Assembly: GCF_040939785.1 (NCBI RefSeq)
Contig: NZ_CP162553.1
Location: forward strand, 2,790,001-2,854,000
Source: Bradyrhizobium lupini
GTDB taxonomy: Bacteria; Pseudomonadota; Alphaproteobacteria; Rhizobiales; Xanthobacteraceae
DNA: 64,000 bases
Reading direction: 5' to 3'
The stretch's first letter is position 1. Every line of letters starts with the position of its first letter. Shown piece by piece: positions 17,631-28,916 of this stretch. The translations under genes and the position numbers were made by a program. Under the pieces are notes generated by a model that did not search any database, was not told the origin of the DNA, and saw nothing but the letters and a program-made list of their open reading frames with translations.

Positions 17631-18970
17631 GCGGCAAGATGCGTATCCTCACAAGCCTGGTCGTGATCGCCATCGTGCTGGCGGGACTCGGCCTCTGGTT
17701 CATCCGCGGCCCCGGCCCGCTCGACTTTGCCGGCGGCACCAAGGTGGCGCTGGCGGATTACCGCGCGGGCAAGCCGGCCGGCGTGCCGGCCAAGCTCGAG
17801 AAGGCTGGCATGGTCGAACGCGGCGAATATCTGACGAAGGCGGCCGACTGCATGGTCTGCCACACCAAGCCCGGCGGGACGGACTATTCCGGCGGGCTCG
17901 GCTTCAAGCTGCCGTTCGGCACGCTCTATTCCACCAACATCACGCCGGACAAGGACACCGGCATCGGCAATTACAGCGACCAGGATTTTCTCAACGCGGT
18001 CCAGCGCGGCAAGCGCCACGACGGCGCCCGGCTCTATCCGGCGATGCCGTACACGTCGTACACCTACATGACCGACGAGGACGTGCTGGCGGTGAAGGCT
18101 TATCTGTTCAGCCTGCCTGCGGTGCGTGCGAAGTCGCCGGAGAACACGCTGTCGTTCCCGTTCAACCAGCGCTGGGCGATGATGTTCTGGTCGGCCGTGT
18201 TCAATCCGGACACGCGCTTTGCGCCTGATACGTCGAAGAGCCCGGAGTGGAATCGCGGCGCCTATCTCGTGGAGGCGCTGGCGCATTGCGGCGAATGCCA
18301 TACGCCGCGCAATCTCGGCTTTGCGCTGGACAACCGCAAGAAATTTGCAGGCGCGATCACGGCGGGGTGGCGCGCCTTCAACATCTCCTCCGACAAGGCC
18401 ACCGGCCTCGGCAATTGGAGCGACGAGGACCTGGTCTCCTATCTGTCGCTCGGCCATGCGCCGGGCCACGGCTCGGCGTCGGGTCCGATGGGCGAAGCGG
18501 TCGACCACAGCTTTAGCCAGTTCGCGCCTGAGGACATAAGCAGCATCGTCGCTTATCTGCGCAGCGTGCCGCCGCAGCCCTCGCCCGACTTGCCCGCAAT
18601 CACCGCGCCCGTCGCACCCGCCTCGCACAAGGACGGCGTCACGGCGGATGCGCGCGGCAAAATGGTGTTCGCCAGCGCCTGCGCCAGTTGCCATGGCTGG
18701 AGCGGCGAAAGCCCGGTCTCGCCGATGGCGACGCTGACCGGCACCTGGGCCGTCAACGACCCCGCCGCCACCAACGTCGCGCAAATCGTGCTGTCAGGCA
18801 CCAAGCGCGACACGCCGGACGGCGCGCTGTCGATGCCGGCGTTCGGCAACGCCTATAGCGACGACGAGATCGCGGCGGTGGCGAACTACGTGACAGCGCG
18901 GTTCGGCGCGAAGGGCTCGAAGCTGACGGCGAAGGATGTTGCGGAGTTGCGGGAGCAGACGGCGGAGTAA
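17627..18970 (+). CDS. Membrane-anchored tri-haem cytochrome c
   Basis: The product is 447 residues and overlaps iorB by 4 bp (ATGA). An N-terminal anchor (LTSLVVIAIVLAGLGLWFI) precedes three c-type haem sites: CMVCH near residue 75, CGECH near 220 and CASCH near 350. The architecture is that of the cytochrome subunit of periplasmic alcohol/aldehyde dehydrogenases. It should accept electrons from the hydroxylase and hand them to quinone or an oxidase at the periplasmic face. Confidence 0.9.
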   Translation: MSGKMRILTSLVVIAIVLAGLGLWFIRGPGPLDFAGGTKVALADYRAGKPAGVPAKLEKAGMVERGEYLTKAADCMVCHTKPGGTDYSGGLGFKLPFGTLYSTNITPDKDTGIGNYSDQDFLNAVQRGKRHDGARLYPAMPYTSYTYMTDEDVLAVKAYLFSLPAVRAKSPENTLSFPFNQRWAMMFWSAVFNPDTRFAPDTSKSPEWNRGAYLVEALAHCGECHTPRNLGFALDNRKKFAGAITAGWRAFNISSDKATGLGNWSDEDLVSYLSLGHAPGHGSASGPMGEAVDHSFSQFAPEDISSIVAYLRSVPPQPSPDLPAITAPVAPASHKDGVTADARGKMVFASACASCHGWSGESPVSPMATLTGTWAVNDPAATNVAQIVLSGTKRDTPDGALSMPAFGNAYSDDEIAAVANYVTARFGAKGSKLTAKDVAELREQTAE

Positions 18971-18991
18971 TTCTCGCGCCGACTGACGCTG

Positions 18992-19138
18992 CACCCTCTC
19001 CCCTTGCAGGAGAGGGTGGCTTCGCGAAGCGAAGCCGGGTAAGGGGTTGTCTCCACGCATCCAACTCGCATTTGAATTCGCGGAAGCGACCCCTCATCCG
19101 GCGCTTCGCGCCACCTTCTCCCACAAGGGGAGAAGGTG
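18992..19138. repeat. Two CTCTCCC/CTTCTCC palindromes around a GCTTCGCGAAGC motif
   Basis: A palindrome at 18992-19018 (CACCCTCTCC ... GGAGAGGGTG) is followed by GCTTCGCGAAGC, and a second palindrome lies at 19112-19138 (CACCTTCTCC ... GGAGAAGGTG). They fill the gap between two convergent genes and could also help end transcription from both sides. Confidence 0.7.
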
Positions 19139-19160
19139 CAGCGGGATCTGCCGCTGCAAT

Positions 19161-19985
19161 TCAGCTCAGCCAGAATTTCGGCGTCGTCGGCTCCAGCCTG
19201 CCGCCGGCGCGCACCGGCGCAATACGGAGCGCAAGCCCCGTCTCGTCATCCGTCTCGACCGCAACGCCGCTGAGCGTCGCAGCGCCCGCTGCCGGCTCGA
19301 AGCGGCCTGAGGGGATCCCGGAGGTGAACCTGCGCAACGGCTCCTCCTTCTGCATGCCGATGATGGAATCGTAGTCGCCGGTCATGCCGGCATCGGTCAT
19401 GTAGGCGGTGCCGCCCGACAGGATCTGGTGGTCGGCGGTCGGCACATGGGTGTGGGTGCCGACGACCAGGCTGGCGCGGCCGTCGCAGAAGAAGCCGATG
19501 CCCTGCTTCTCGCTGGTCGCCTCGCAATGGAAGTCGACGACGATGGCGTCCGCGGCAATGCCGAGCGGGCAGGCGCCGAGCTCGCGCTCGAGGGCCGCGA
19601 AGGGATCGTCGAACGGGGTCATGAAGACGCGGCCCAAAGCGTTGACGACGAGCGCGTGCTTGCCGTTCTTGGTCTCGACCAACGCGGCGCCACGGCCGGG
19701 CGTCCCGCGCGGATAGTTCGCCGGCCGCACCAGGCGCTCCGCGCGCTCGATGAACACCAGGGCTTCGCGCTGGTCCCAGGAGTGATTGCCGAGCGTCACC
19801 GCGTCGGCGCCGGCGTCGAGAAACTCCTGATAGATCGCTTCCGTGATGCCGAAGCCGCCGGCGGAATTCTCGCCGTTGACGACGACGAAATCGAGCGACC
19901 AGTCTTTGACCATGCCGGGCAGATATTCGGCGATGGCATTGCGCCCGGCACGGCCGACGACATCACCCACGAAGAGAATGCGCAA
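19161..19985 (-). CDS. YmdB-like metallophosphoesterase (TIGR00282 type)
   Basis: The product is 274 residues. Motifs GDVVGRAGR, NGENSAGGFG, LGNHSWDQ, DFHCEATSEK and GTHTHVPTADHQIL define the YmdB-like family. These are dimetal phosphodiesterases; characterised members act on 2',3'- or 3',5'-cyclic nucleotides. It is cytosolic, with no signal peptide. It overlaps the end of the upstream 5-FCL gene by 23 bp, so the two are co-translated. Confidence 0.93.
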   Translation of the reverse strand: MRILFVGDVVGRAGRNAIAEYLPGMVKDWSLDFVVVNGENSAGGFGITEAIYQEFLDAGADAVTLGNHSWDQREALVFIERAERLVRPANYPRGTPGRGAALVETKNGKHALVVNALGRVFMTPFDDPFAALERELGACPLGIAADAIVVDFHCEATSEKQGIGFFCDGRASLVVGTHTHVPTADHQILSGGTAYMTDAGMTGDYDSIIGMQKEEPLRRFTSGIPSGRFEPAAGAATLSGVAVETDDETGLALRIAPVRAGGRLEPTTPKFWLS

Positions 19986-20559
19986 CTTCAGAACTCCGGA
20001 AATCGAATACGTCCGATTCCGTTAGCACATAATCCAGCGCCACGTCGTGGGCTAGTGCCGGAACCGCCTTGATCTCCTGCGCTGCAAAAGCGAGCCCGAT
20101 GCCGACGATGGTCTTGGTTTTTCGCAGATGCGCGAAGGTGTGGTCGTAGTGCCCCGCGCCATAGCCGATGCGATGGCCGAGACGATCGAAGGCAGCGAGC
20201 GGCGTCAGCATGATGTCGGGAATGACTTCAGCGGCCCCAGGCGACGGCTCGGGAATGCCGAGCGGGCCGAGCATCAGGCGATCGTTCGGATGGAAGATGC
20301 GGAAGATCAGCGCCTGGCCGCGCGCAGTGACGCAAGGCAGCGCAAGCCTGGCGCCCTGCTCGGCGAGCTTCTTCAGCAGCGGTATCGGATCGATCTCGCT
20401 GCGGATCGGCGAATAGCCCGATACGATGCTGCCAGGCAGAAGCTGGAACGGCAGCCCGCGCTTGGCGAGCTTGGCGGCGGCGGCGATGCGTTTCTTTTCG
20501 CTCAGCGCATCGCGCGCCGCGAGGGCTTTGGCACGGAGTTCGGCTTTTGAATTCGACAT
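19963..20559 (-). CDS. 5-formyltetrahydrofolate cyclo-ligase
   Basis: I use the ATG at 20559 (198 aa, MSNSKAELRAKALAARDAL); the longer frame upstream enters a palindromic repeat. It converts 5-formyl-THF to 5,10-methenyl-THF with ATP. The C-terminal motif RIGYGAGHYDHTFAHLR is the family signature (usually GYGGGYYDR), and IPEPSP lies upstream of it. The gene follows the 6S RNA region, an order conserved across many proteobacteria. Confidence 0.92.
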   Translation of the reverse strand: MSNSKAELRAKALAARDALSEKKRIAAAAKLAKRGLPFQLLPGSIVSGYSPIRSEIDPIPLLKKLAEQGARLALPCVTARGQALIFRIFHPNDRLMLGPLGIPEPSPGAAEVIPDIMLTPLAAFDRLGHRIGYGAGHYDHTFAHLRKTKTIVGIGLAFAAQEIKAVPALAHDVALDYVLTESDVFDFRSSEVAHSLRG

Positions 20560-20592
20560 GCGCGTGTTCCCCCGAGGCAGAACTAGTCCCGC

Positions 20593-20695
20593 TGTCATCA
20601 CCCGCGAAGGCGGGCGATCCAGTATCCACAAACGCCAGTGCTAGAACCTCAACGCCGCGGCGTACTGGATGCCCCGGTCAAGCCGGGGCATGACA
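20593..20695. repeat. Dispersed TGTCAT...ATGACA palindromic element
   Basis: The ends read TGTCATCACCCGCGAAGGCGGG and CCGGGGCATGACA, with an internal ATCCAGTA/TACTGGAT inverted pair. Similar elements occur at 32891-32993 and 42676-42768. It separates 5-FCL from the 6S RNA region. Confidence 0.7.
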
Positions 20696-20749
20696 CCGAG
20701 ACTGAACCGCGAGCGTGTCGGGGACGCAATTTCGACGGGTACGAACCAG

Positions 20750-20908
20750 AAGAAGAAAGACAAAAGTGCGAAGCCGCGAACGCCGTTGAAGCACTCGATC
20801 CCGGAGTTCCCTACGAAAGTAGGTGGGCACCATATGTCCGAGCCCACGGGCTCGGCCAGGGACAGTTCCCTAAAGGATCGATAAGGCCCCGGGGATAATG
20901 GCTCCTGA
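20750..20908 (-). ncRNA. ssrS: 6S RNA
   Basis: The gene lies between zapA and the 5-FCL gene, the conserved place of 6S RNA. On the minus strand a CGATCC/GGATCG closing pair (around 20880 and 20797) brackets an apical perfect hairpin CCGAGCCC-GT-GGGCTCGG at 20840-20857. The segment GGTGCCCACC and a small CCTAC-TTTC-GTAGG hairpin follow, as in alphaproteobacterial 6S RNAs with a hairpin in the 3' central bubble. An AGTGC/GCACT stem followed by T-rich sequence near 20750-20790 could be the terminator. 6S RNA binds the housekeeping RNA polymerase as a mimic of open promoter DNA. The ends are approximate, and no plausible protein is encoded here. Confidence 0.75.
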
Positions 20909-20974
20909 CGCGCGTCGCAGCCCCGCTCGGGCAATGTAACAACGATGCTGACGAATCGCCAGCCCGGTGAACGA

Positions 20975-21358
20975 TCAGCCGATGGCGATCCCGTTGCCGA
21001 CGGTCCGGTTCAGGACCTGGGTCGACTTCTCGATGCGCTCGGCGGCAGAGTTCAGTGCGTTCACGACCGCGGTCTGGGTCAACCGGGCGCGCTCGACGGC
21101 GGCGTTGCGGAAATCCCGCAATTCGGTCAGCTCCTGCTCCATGGTCCGGATGCGGTTGCCGGCATCGACCAGTTCGTCGCAGACGGTCAGCGCTGCCATC
21201 ACGGTGAGCCTGGCATCACCGATCTCGCCGAACTTTCCGCGCAGCGACTGGATCCGCGTCTCCAGGCTTTCAGCGAGCTTGAGCAGCCGCACCTCCTGGC
21301 CCTCCTCGCAGGCCATGCGGTATTGCCGGCCGTTGATGGTGACGTTGATGTGGCTCAT
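20975..21358 (-). CDS. zapA: Cell division protein ZapA
   Basis: The product is 127 residues. It starts with HINVTINGRQYRMACEEGQE and has the ZapA pattern (VRLLKLAESLETRIQSLRG, then a long coiled coil). ZapA bundles FtsZ filaments at midcell. It overlaps the preceding DUF4164 gene by 4 bp, and the 6S RNA follows directly downstream. Confidence 0.93.
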   Translation of the reverse strand: MSHINVTINGRQYRMACEEGQEVRLLKLAESLETRIQSLRGKFGEIGDARLTVMAALTVCDELVDAGNRIRTMEQELTELRDFRNAAVERARLTQTAVVNALNSAAERIEKSTQVLNRTVGNGIAIG

Positions 21359-21645
21359 CCGTCCTCTCCGGTATCGAGCACCGAGCGTATCGTGACGATC
21401 GCGGAATCCAGCCGATCGGATATCTCGCGGCTGGAGCGCTCGAGCTTGCGCGCCTTCACCAGCGCGCCGTCGAGCTCATCGGCAAGCCGCGAGCGGTCCG
21501 CGCCGAGCGCCTGAATCCGCGCCGCGAGCTCGTTCTCGTCGCGATCGGCATCGCGCCGCCGCTCCACCGCGCTTTCGAGCGAGTCGAGCGCCGCCATGAG
21601 CCTGCGGGTCGCGATCTCGATCTCGACGGCCGAGGACTCGGTCAT
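21355..21645 (-). CDS. DUF4164-type coiled-coil protein
   Basis: I favour the ATG at 21645 (96 aa, MTESSAVEIEIATRRL); an ATG at 21675 is also possible, and the start at 21768 looks too early. The chain is almost wholly heptad-like helix (ALDSLESAVERRRDADRDEN ...). It is co-transcribed with zapA and overlaps its start by 4 bp. DUF4164 proteins are short alphaproteobacterial coiled coils found beside zapA, plausibly a divisome accessory; the function is not established. Confidence 0.8.
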   Translation of the reverse strand: MTESSAVEIEIATRRLMAALDSLESAVERRRDADRDENELAARIQALGADRSRLADELDGALVKARKLERSSREISDRLDSAIVTIRSVLDTGEDG

Positions 21646-21987
21646 GGCAGAGCTGTTGGATACGCGATCGTTCATGCAGTCAGCGGCGGAACCTGTGGCC
21701 TTGCCCTTGGGGTTTTCCTTTGGGCTTTTCCTGGGGCTTGCCGTCCGGCAAAAGACTCGGTTCGGCAAGCGGTTAGAAGCAGAAATTTACGTGGCAAGCT
21801 AGGGAATCGCAACGCCGCCGCGAAACCTATGCACTGCTAAGCAACTTTTGCGGCCAAACCGGCGTTTGATTGCCTTGGCCTGTCGGAACCGAGATGCTAT
21901 CCCAGCCGCGACCCCAGCGGCCGAAAGGCTCCTTCCGGCGCGGCCAAATCCAGCCACAAGCGCCTCATTTCAGACGGATTTTCAGAC

Positions 21988-23973
21988 ATGACGCAGGTCG
22001 ATCACAACCGTATGGCCAATGCGATCCGCGGCCTTGCCATGGACGGCGTCGAGAAGGCGAAATCGGGTCATCCGGGCCTGCCGATGGGCGCCGCCGACAT
22101 GGCGACCGTACTGTTCACCCAATTCCTGAAATTCGACGTCGCCGCGCTGGACTGGCCGGACCGCGACCGCTTCGTGCTTTCGGCCGGGCACGGCTCGATG
22201 CTGATCTATTCGCTGCTGTATCTGATCGGCAGCCCCGAGATGACGATCGACCAGCTCAAGAACTTTCGCCAGTTGGGATCGCTGACACCCGGACATCCCG
22301 AGCACGGCCACACCAAGGGCATCGAGACCACCACCGGTCCGCTCGGCCAGGGCATTTCCACCGCCGTCGGCATGGCGCTCGCCGAGAAGATGCTCGCCGC
22401 CGAGTTCGGCAAGAAGATTGTCGATCACCATACCTATGTGATCGCTTCCGACGGCGATTTGATGGAAGGCGTGTCGCAGGAAGCGATCGCGTTGGCCGGG
22501 CACTGGAAGCTCAACAAGCTGATCGTGCTCTATGACGACAACGGCATTTCGATCGACGGCCCGACCTCGCTTTCCGACTCCGTCGACCAGGTGAAGCGGT
22601 TCAAGTCGGCGGGCTGGGCCGCCGAAAAGATCGACGGCCACGACCAGGCCGCAATCGCCGCCGCGATCACGCGCGCGCAGAAATCAAACAAGCCGACGCT
22701 GATCGCCTGCCGCACCACCATCGGCTTCGGCGCCCCGCATAAGGCCGGCACCAACAAGGTGCACGGCGAAGCGCTCGGCGCCGACGAGCTCAAGGCCGCC
22801 AAGGAAAATCTCGGCATTTCGCTGGAGCCGTTCTCGGTGCCCGACGACGTGCTCAAGGCCTGGCGCGCGGCCGGCAGCCGCGGCGCGGCGGCACGACAGG
22901 AATGGGAAGCAAGGCTCGGTGAACTCGGCAGCCGCAAGCGCGCCGAGTTCGAGCGTCGCCTGCGCCACGAGCGCCCGGCCGCGCTCGCGAAGGCGGTGCG
23001 CGCCTACAAGAAGGAGCTGCTGGAAAAGCCGATGAATGCGGCGACCCGCAAATCCTCCGAAGCCGTGATCGAAGTGATTGCCGGCGCGATGCCGATGGAA
23101 TTTCTGGCGGGCTCGGCCGACCTCACCGGCTCCAACAACAACAAGGCGAAGTCCGCAACCGCGTTCTCGGCCAAGACGCCGAAGGGCCGCTTCATCCATT
23201 ACGGCATCCGCGAGCACGGCATGTGCGCGGCGATGAACGGCATCTTCCTGCACGGTGGTTTTGCGCCGAACGGCGCGACCTTCCTGGTGTTCACCGATTA
23301 TGCGCGGCCCGCGATGCGGCTCGCCGCATTGATGGGGACCGGGGTCGTTTATGTCATGACCCACGATTCCATCGGCCTCGGCGAAGACGGCCCGACCCAC
23401 CAGCCGGTCGAGCATCTCTCAGCACTTCGCGCCATTCCCAACATGCGCGTGTTCCGTCCGTGCGATTCCATCGAGGTTGCCGAGTGCTGGGAGCTCGCGC
23501 TCAACCGCATCGACGGCCCGACGGTGCTGGCGCTGACCCGGCAGAACCTGCCGCAACTGCGCACCACCGCACCGAACGAGAGCCCCTGCCGGTTTGGTGC
23601 CTACGAGCTGGTGGCCGCCCAGGGCGAAGCCAAGGCGACGCTGTTTGCCTCGGGCTCCGAAGTGGAGATGGCGGTGGCTGCGCAGAAGCAGCTCGCCGAG
23701 CGCGGCATTCCGACCCGGGTGGTTTCGGTTCCCTCGCTCGAGCTCCTGCTAGCGCAACCAAAGGAGCGCCGCGACGAGATCATCGGCAATGCCCCCATCA
23801 AGGTCGCGATCGAGGCCGCCGTGCGCTGGGGCTGGGACGCCGTGATCGGCCAGGATGGCGAGTTCATCGGCATGCACTCCTTCGGCGCCAGCGCCCCTCT
23901 CAACAAGGTATTCCAGCACTTTGGCATTACCGCCGAGGCCGCGGTTAACGCCGTTCTGAAACGCGTTTCCTGA
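21988..23973 (+). CDS. tkt: Transketolase
   Basis: The product is 661 residues, full length. The thiamine-diphosphate fold shows [24 protein letters not shown] and [13 protein letters not shown]. The pyrimidine and C-terminal domains carry [26 protein letters not shown] and [12 protein letters not shown]. It transfers two-carbon units in the pentose phosphate and Calvin cycles. It heads a plus-strand run of central carbon genes (gap, pgk, fba) that can serve glycolysis, gluconeogenesis and CO2 fixation alike. Confidence 0.97.
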   Translation: MTQVDHNRMANAIRGLAMDGVEKAKSGHPGLPMGAADMATVLFTQFLKFDVAALDWPDRDRFVLSAGHGSMLIYSLLYLIGSPEMTIDQLKNFRQLGSLTPGHPEHGHTKGIETTTGPLGQGISTAVGMALAEKMLAAEFGKKIVDHHTYVIASDGDLMEGVSQEAIALAGHWKLNKLIVLYDDNGISIDGPTSLSDSVDQVKRFKSAGWAAEKIDGHDQAAIAAAITRAQKSNKPTLIACRTTIGFGAPHKAGTNKVHGEALGADELKAAKENLGISLEPFSVPDDVLKAWRAAGSRGAAARQEWEARLGELGSRKRAEFERRLRHERPAALAKAVRAYKKELLEKPMNAATRKSSEAVIEVIAGAMPMEFLAGSADLTGSNNNKAKSATAFSAKTPKGRFIHYGIREHGMCAAMNGIFLHGGFAPNGATFLVFTDYARPAMRLAALMGTGVVYVMTHDSIGLGEDGPTHQPVEHLSALRAIPNMRVFRPCDSIEVAECWELALNRIDGPTVLALTRQNLPQLRTTAPNESPCRFGAYELVAAQGEAKATLFASGSEVEMAVAAQKQLAERGIPTRVVSVPSLELLLAQPKERRDEIIGNAPIKVAIEAAVRWGWDAVIGQDGEFIGMHSFGASAPLNKVFQHFGITAEAAVNAVLKRVS

Positions 23974-24026
23974 GAGTTGAGATTGCCGAAAAAAAGGACT
24001 ACCTAACTTCCCATATGATCAAGCCC

Positions 24027-24045
24027 CGCCCGGCCGAACCGGGCG
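24027..24045. terminator. Short GC hairpin between tkt and gap
   Basis: CGCCCGG and its exact complement CCGGGCG surround a five-base loop. No T run follows on the plus strand, so any termination would be weak or Rho-assisted. Confidence 0.35.
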
Positions 24046-24120
24046 TCCGCCCTAAAAAAACCCTCGCAGGCGCGCTAGCGCGTTGTGCGGGATGACAACG
24101 GTCATTGAAGGAGACGAAAC

Positions 24121-25128
<1,008 letters not shown>

Positions 25129-25139
25129 CTCCGCTCTCG

Positions 25140-25270
25140 TGTCCCGGACGCGACGTAGCGTGAAGCGCTGCGTCGCAGAGCCGGGGCCCGTTTAACTAAC
25201 CGCGGGACTCGCCGCAATTTGGGTCCCGGTTCTGCACGGCGGCACTACGCGCCGCGGTGCGCCCGGGACA
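25140..25270. repeat. Dispersed GTCCCGGACGCG palindromic element upstream of pgk
   Basis: GTCCCGGACGCGACGTAGCG at the left end is mirrored by a GCGCCGCGGTGCGCCCGGGAC arm at the right. Inner GCAGAGCCGGGGCCCG and GGGTCCCGGTTCTGC are also complementary. A close relative lies at 56948-57074. It ends only about 10 bp before the pgk start and may affect gap-pgk read-through. Confidence 0.7.
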
Positions 25271-25280
25271 AGGGCCTCCG

Positions 25281-26477
25281 ATGACGAAATCATTCCGCAC
25301 CCTCGACGACGTCGATGTGAAGGGCAAGCGCGTGCTGCTGCGCGTTGACCTCAACGTGCCCATGGAGAACGGCCGCGTCAGCGACGCAACCCGGCTCGAG
25401 CGCGTCGCGCCGACCATCACCGAAATCTCGGACAAGGGTGGCAAGGTCATCCTGCTCGCGCATTTCGGCCGGCCGAAAGGGCGCGATGCCAAGGACTCGC
25501 TCAAGCCCGTGGCCGAGGCGCTGTCGAAGGTGGTGAAGAAGCCCGTCGCCTTCGCCGACGACTGCATCGGCGAGCCCGCGGTCAAGGCCGTTGCCGGCTT
25601 GAAGGACGGTGACATCCTCTGTCTCGAAAACACCCGCTTCCACAAAGAGGAAGAGAAGAACGATCCGGCCTTTGTCGCGGAGCTCGCAAAACTCGGCGAC
25701 ATCTGGGTCAATGACGCGTTCTCGGCCGCGCACCGCGCCCACGCCTCGACCGAAGGCCTCGGCCACAAGCTGCCCGCCTATGCCGGCCGCACCATGCAGG
25801 CCGAATTGGTCGCGCTGGAGAAGGCGCTGGGCTCACCGACCAAGCCTGTCATCGCTATCATCGGCGGCGCCAAGGTCTCGACCAAGATCGACCTGCTCGA
25901 AAACCTCGTGACCAAGGTCGACGCGCTGGTGATCGGCGGCGGCATGGCCAACACCTTCCTGCACGCCCAGGGCGTCGGCATCGGCAAGTCGCTGGCCGAG
26001 AAGGATCTCGCCGCGACCGCGTTGCGCATCATGGAAAAGGCCGAAGCCGCCAACTGCGCCATCATCCTGCCGGTCGACGCTACCGTCGCCTATCATTTCG
26101 CGGCCAACGCGCCGTCGCACGCCTATGGCCTCGACGCGATCCCGGCCGACGGCATGATCCTCGACGTCGGTCCGCAGTCGATCGCACGTGTCCATGCCGC
26201 CATCGACGATGCGGCGACGCTGGTCTGGAACGGACCGCTTGGTGCGTTCGAGATGCAGCCGTTCGACCGCGGCACGATGTCCGCCGCCAAGCATGCCGCC
26301 GAGCGCACCAAGGCCAAGAAGCTGGTCTCGATCGCGGGCGGCGGCGACACCGTGGCGGCCCTCAACCAGGCCCATGTGGCCGGTCAGTTCACCTATGTCT
26401 CGACCGCCGGTGGCGCATTTCTTGAATGGATGGAAGGCAAGCCCCTGCCCGGCGTCGAAGTTCTGCGCACCAAGTAA
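25281..26477 (+). CDS. pgk: Phosphoglycerate kinase
   Basis: The start is ATG 25281 (398 aa, [18 protein letters not shown]); the upstream frame belongs to the palindromic element. [34 protein letters not shown] and the C-terminal nucleotide site GGGDTVAAL are typical. It transfers phosphate between 1,3-bisphosphoglycerate and ADP. The start lies inside a run of genes with short gaps (gap, pgk, fba). Confidence 0.97.
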   Translation: MTKSFRTLDDVDVKGKRVLLRVDLNVPMENGRVSDATRLERVAPTITEISDKGGKVILLAHFGRPKGRDAKDSLKPVAEALSKVVKKPVAFADDCIGEPAVKAVAGLKDGDILCLENTRFHKEEEKNDPAFVAELAKLGDIWVNDAFSAAHRAHASTEGLGHKLPAYAGRTMQAELVALEKALGSPTKPVIAIIGGAKVSTKIDLLENLVTKVDALVIGGGMANTFLHAQGVGIGKSLAEKDLAATALRIMEKAEAANCAIILPVDATVAYHFAANAPSHAYGLDAIPADGMILDVGPQSIARVHAAIDDAATLVWNGPLGAFEMQPFDRGTMSAAKHAAERTKAKKLVSIAGGGDTVAALNQAHVAGQFTYVSTAGGAFLEWMEGKPLPGVEVLRTK

Positions 26478-26544
26478 TCGGTCGGCAAGTCGTCAGCCGC
26501 CTTCAAGCAGTGGCCTTGCAGGCCCAAACGGGAGAAAAACACAG

Positions 26545-27612
26545 ATGGCTCGGATCACGTTGCGTCAATTGCTCGACCATGCGGCGGAGAACGATTACGG
26601 CGTCCCGGCCTTCAACATCAACAACATGGAGCAGGCGCTGGCGATCATGGACGCGGCCAACCAGGTCGACGCGCCCGTCATCATCCAGGCCTCGCGCGGT
26701 GCGCGCTCCTACGCCAACGACGTCATGCTCAAGCACATGATGGACGCGGTGACCGAGATCTACCCGCACATCCCGGTCTGCGTGCATCTCGACCACGGCA
26801 ACGAGCCGGCCACCTGCATGACCGCGATCCAGGCCGGCTTCACCTCGGTGATGATGGACGGCTCGCTCAAGGCCGACGGCAAGACCCCCGGTGACTGGGG
26901 CTACAATGTCGGCGTCACCAAGACCGTAACCGACATGGCCCATCTCGGCGGCATCTCGGTCGAGGGCGAGCTTGGCGTGCTCGGCTCGCTCGAGACCGGC
27001 ATGGGCGACAAGGAAGACGGCCACGGCGCCGAGGGCAAGCTCAGCCACGACCAACTCCTGACCAATCCGGATGAAGCCGTGAAGTTCGTCCAGGAGACCC
27101 AGGTCGACGCGCTGGCGATCGCGATGGGGACGTCCCACGGTGCCTACAAATTCACCCGCAAGCCCGACGGCGACATCCTCGCCATGAACGTGATCGAGGA
27201 GATCCACCGCAAGCTGCCGAACATGCATCTCGTCATGCACGGCTCCTCCTCGGTGCCGCAGGACCTCCAGGACATCATCAACGCCTATGGCGGCAAGATG
27301 AAGCCGACCTGGGGCGTGCCCGTTGCCGAGATCCAGCGCGGCATCAAGAACGGCGTGCGCAAGATCAACATCGATACCGACAACCGCATGGCGATGACCG
27401 GCCAGATCCGGAAAGTGCTCAAGGACAATCCGGAAGAGTTCGACCCGCGCAAGTACCTGAAGCCCGCGATGGAAGCGATGACCAAGCTGTGCAAGCAGCG
27501 GCTCCAGGAATTCAATACCGCGGGCCAAGCCTCCAAGATCAAGAAGGTGCTGACCACGGCCGAGATGGCCAAGCGCTACGCCAAGGGCGAGCTCGCCCCG
27601 AAGGTGGCGTAA
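26545..27612 (+). CDS. fba: Fructose-bisphosphate aldolase, class II
   Basis: The start is ATG 26545 (355 aa, [19 protein letters not shown]); the frame open upstream is a pgk shadow. Zinc-ligand and active-site motifs are [30 protein letters not shown] and VMHGSSSVP. This is the CbbA-type subclass of about 350 residues, common with Calvin-cycle genes. It cleaves and forms fructose-1,6-bisphosphate and, in such organisms, sedoheptulose-1,7-bisphosphate. A class I enzyme for the same reaction lies 270 bp downstream. Confidence 0.97.
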   Translation: MARITLRQLLDHAAENDYGVPAFNINNMEQALAIMDAANQVDAPVIIQASRGARSYANDVMLKHMMDAVTEIYPHIPVCVHLDHGNEPATCMTAIQAGFTSVMMDGSLKADGKTPGDWGYNVGVTKTVTDMAHLGGISVEGELGVLGSLETGMGDKEDGHGAEGKLSHDQLLTNPDEAVKFVQETQVDALAIAMGTSHGAYKFTRKPDGDILAMNVIEEIHRKLPNMHLVMHGSSSVPQDLQDIINAYGGKMKPTWGVPVAEIQRGIKNGVRKINIDTDNRMAMTGQIRKVLKDNPEEFDPRKYLKPAMEAMTKLCKQRLQEFNTAGQASKIKKVLTTAEMAKRYAKGELAPKVA

Positions 27613-27626
27613 GCTGCTCTATCCTC

Positions 27627-27765
27627 CCCTCTCCCCGCGCTTCGCGGGGAGAGGGTTGGGGTGAGGGGCTCTCTCGGCAGATGAGATGACTGCGGGACCT
27701 GTACCCCCCTCACCCGGATCGCAAGGGCGATCCGACCTCTCCCCGCAAGCAGGGCGAGGTGAAGA
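27627..27765. repeat. CTCTCCCC palindromes between the two aldolase genes
   Basis: A perfect palindrome at 27627-27655 (CCCTCTCCCC ... GGGGAGAGGG) is followed by GATCGCAAGGGCGATC and a degenerate copy (CCTCTCCCCGCAAGC). These are the same family as at 14613 and 18992. They lie where the class II aldolase transcript could end. Confidence 0.7.
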
Positions 27766-27886
27766 GTCGCCCGGCCGGCCCAACGCTGCCCCAGCCCTTA
27801 CCCTGCGACGAACGTTAACTCGGCATTTGCCCGAGAACGGTCTATTTTCACCGGCAAGGGCAGAATCGTTTTGGGAGGACATCTCG

Positions 27887-28913
27887 ATGAATCTGACTGA
27901 GCTGAACAGGATCGCGACCGCCCTGGTCGCGCCCGGCAAGGGCATCCTTGCCGCCGACGAATCCTCCGGCACCATCAAGAAGCGTTTCGACGCGATCGGC
28001 GTGGAATCGACCGAAGAGAACCGCCGCGACTATCGCGAGATGCTGTTCCGCTCGAACGAAGCCATGAGCCGCTACATCTCCGGCGTCATCCTCTATGACG
28101 AGACGATCTGGCAGAACGCGAAGGACGGCACGCCCCTGGTCAAGCTGATCGAGAGCAGCGGCGCCATCCCCGGGATCAAGGTCGACGAAGGCACCCAAGC
28201 CCTGCCGATGTGTCCGGGCGAGCTCGTCACCGTCGGGCTCGACAAGCTCGCCGAACGGCTGAAGAAATATCACGAGCGCGGCGCACGTTTCGCCAAATGG
28301 CGCGCGGTGATCGACATCGGCAGTGGCATCCCTTCCATGACTGCGATCAGCGTCAACGCCCACGCGCTGGCGCGCTACGCAGCGCTGTGCCAGGCCGCGC
28401 AGATCGTGCCGATCGTCGAACCCGAAGTGCTGATGGACGGCGATCACGACATCGATCGCTGCTATGAGGTGACGAGCCGTGTGCTCAACAAGACGTTTCA
28501 GGAATTGCGCGTGCAGCGCGTCGCGCTCGAGGGCATGGTGCTGAAGCCGAACATGGCCATCTCCGGCAAGAAGTGCGCGAAGCAGGCTTGCGTCGAGGAG
28601 GTCGCGGAGAAGACGATACGGCTGCTCAAGGCGTGCGTGCCCGCGGCGGTGCCCGGCATCGCCTTCCTCTCCGGCGGCCAATCGGATGAAGAGGCAACGG
28701 CGCATCTCAACGCCATGCACAAGCTCGGCCCGCTGCCCTGGGGCCTGACCTTCTCCTATGGTCGCGCACTCCAGGCCGCGCCGCAGAAGGCCTGGTCAGG
28801 CAAGGCCGAGAACGTCGCGGCCGGACAAAGCGCATTCAGTCACCGCGCGCGCATGAATGGCCTCGCCTGCAAAGGCGAATGGCAAAAGCAGCCTGGAACA
28901 GAAAGCGGCCTAG
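27887..28913 (+). pseudogene. Fructose-bisphosphate aldolase, class I, with a C-terminal frameshift
   Basis: ATG 27887 follows GGAGGA by 7 bp. ADESSGTIKKRFD, the Schiff-base lysine in GMVLKPNM and FLSGGQSDEEAT are intact, so the fold and active site are complete to about residue 333. Near 28889 the frame shifts. Removing one C at 28889-28890 gives a normal ending (EWQKSLEQKAA, TAG at 28911). As written, the frame runs on to 29155, adding about 90 arginine/alanine-rich residues that shadow the next gene. Class I aldolases end in a C-terminal tail that takes part in catalysis, so the literal product would be impaired. An assembly error is as likely as true mutation. Confidence 0.85.
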
Positions 28914-28916
28914 ATC

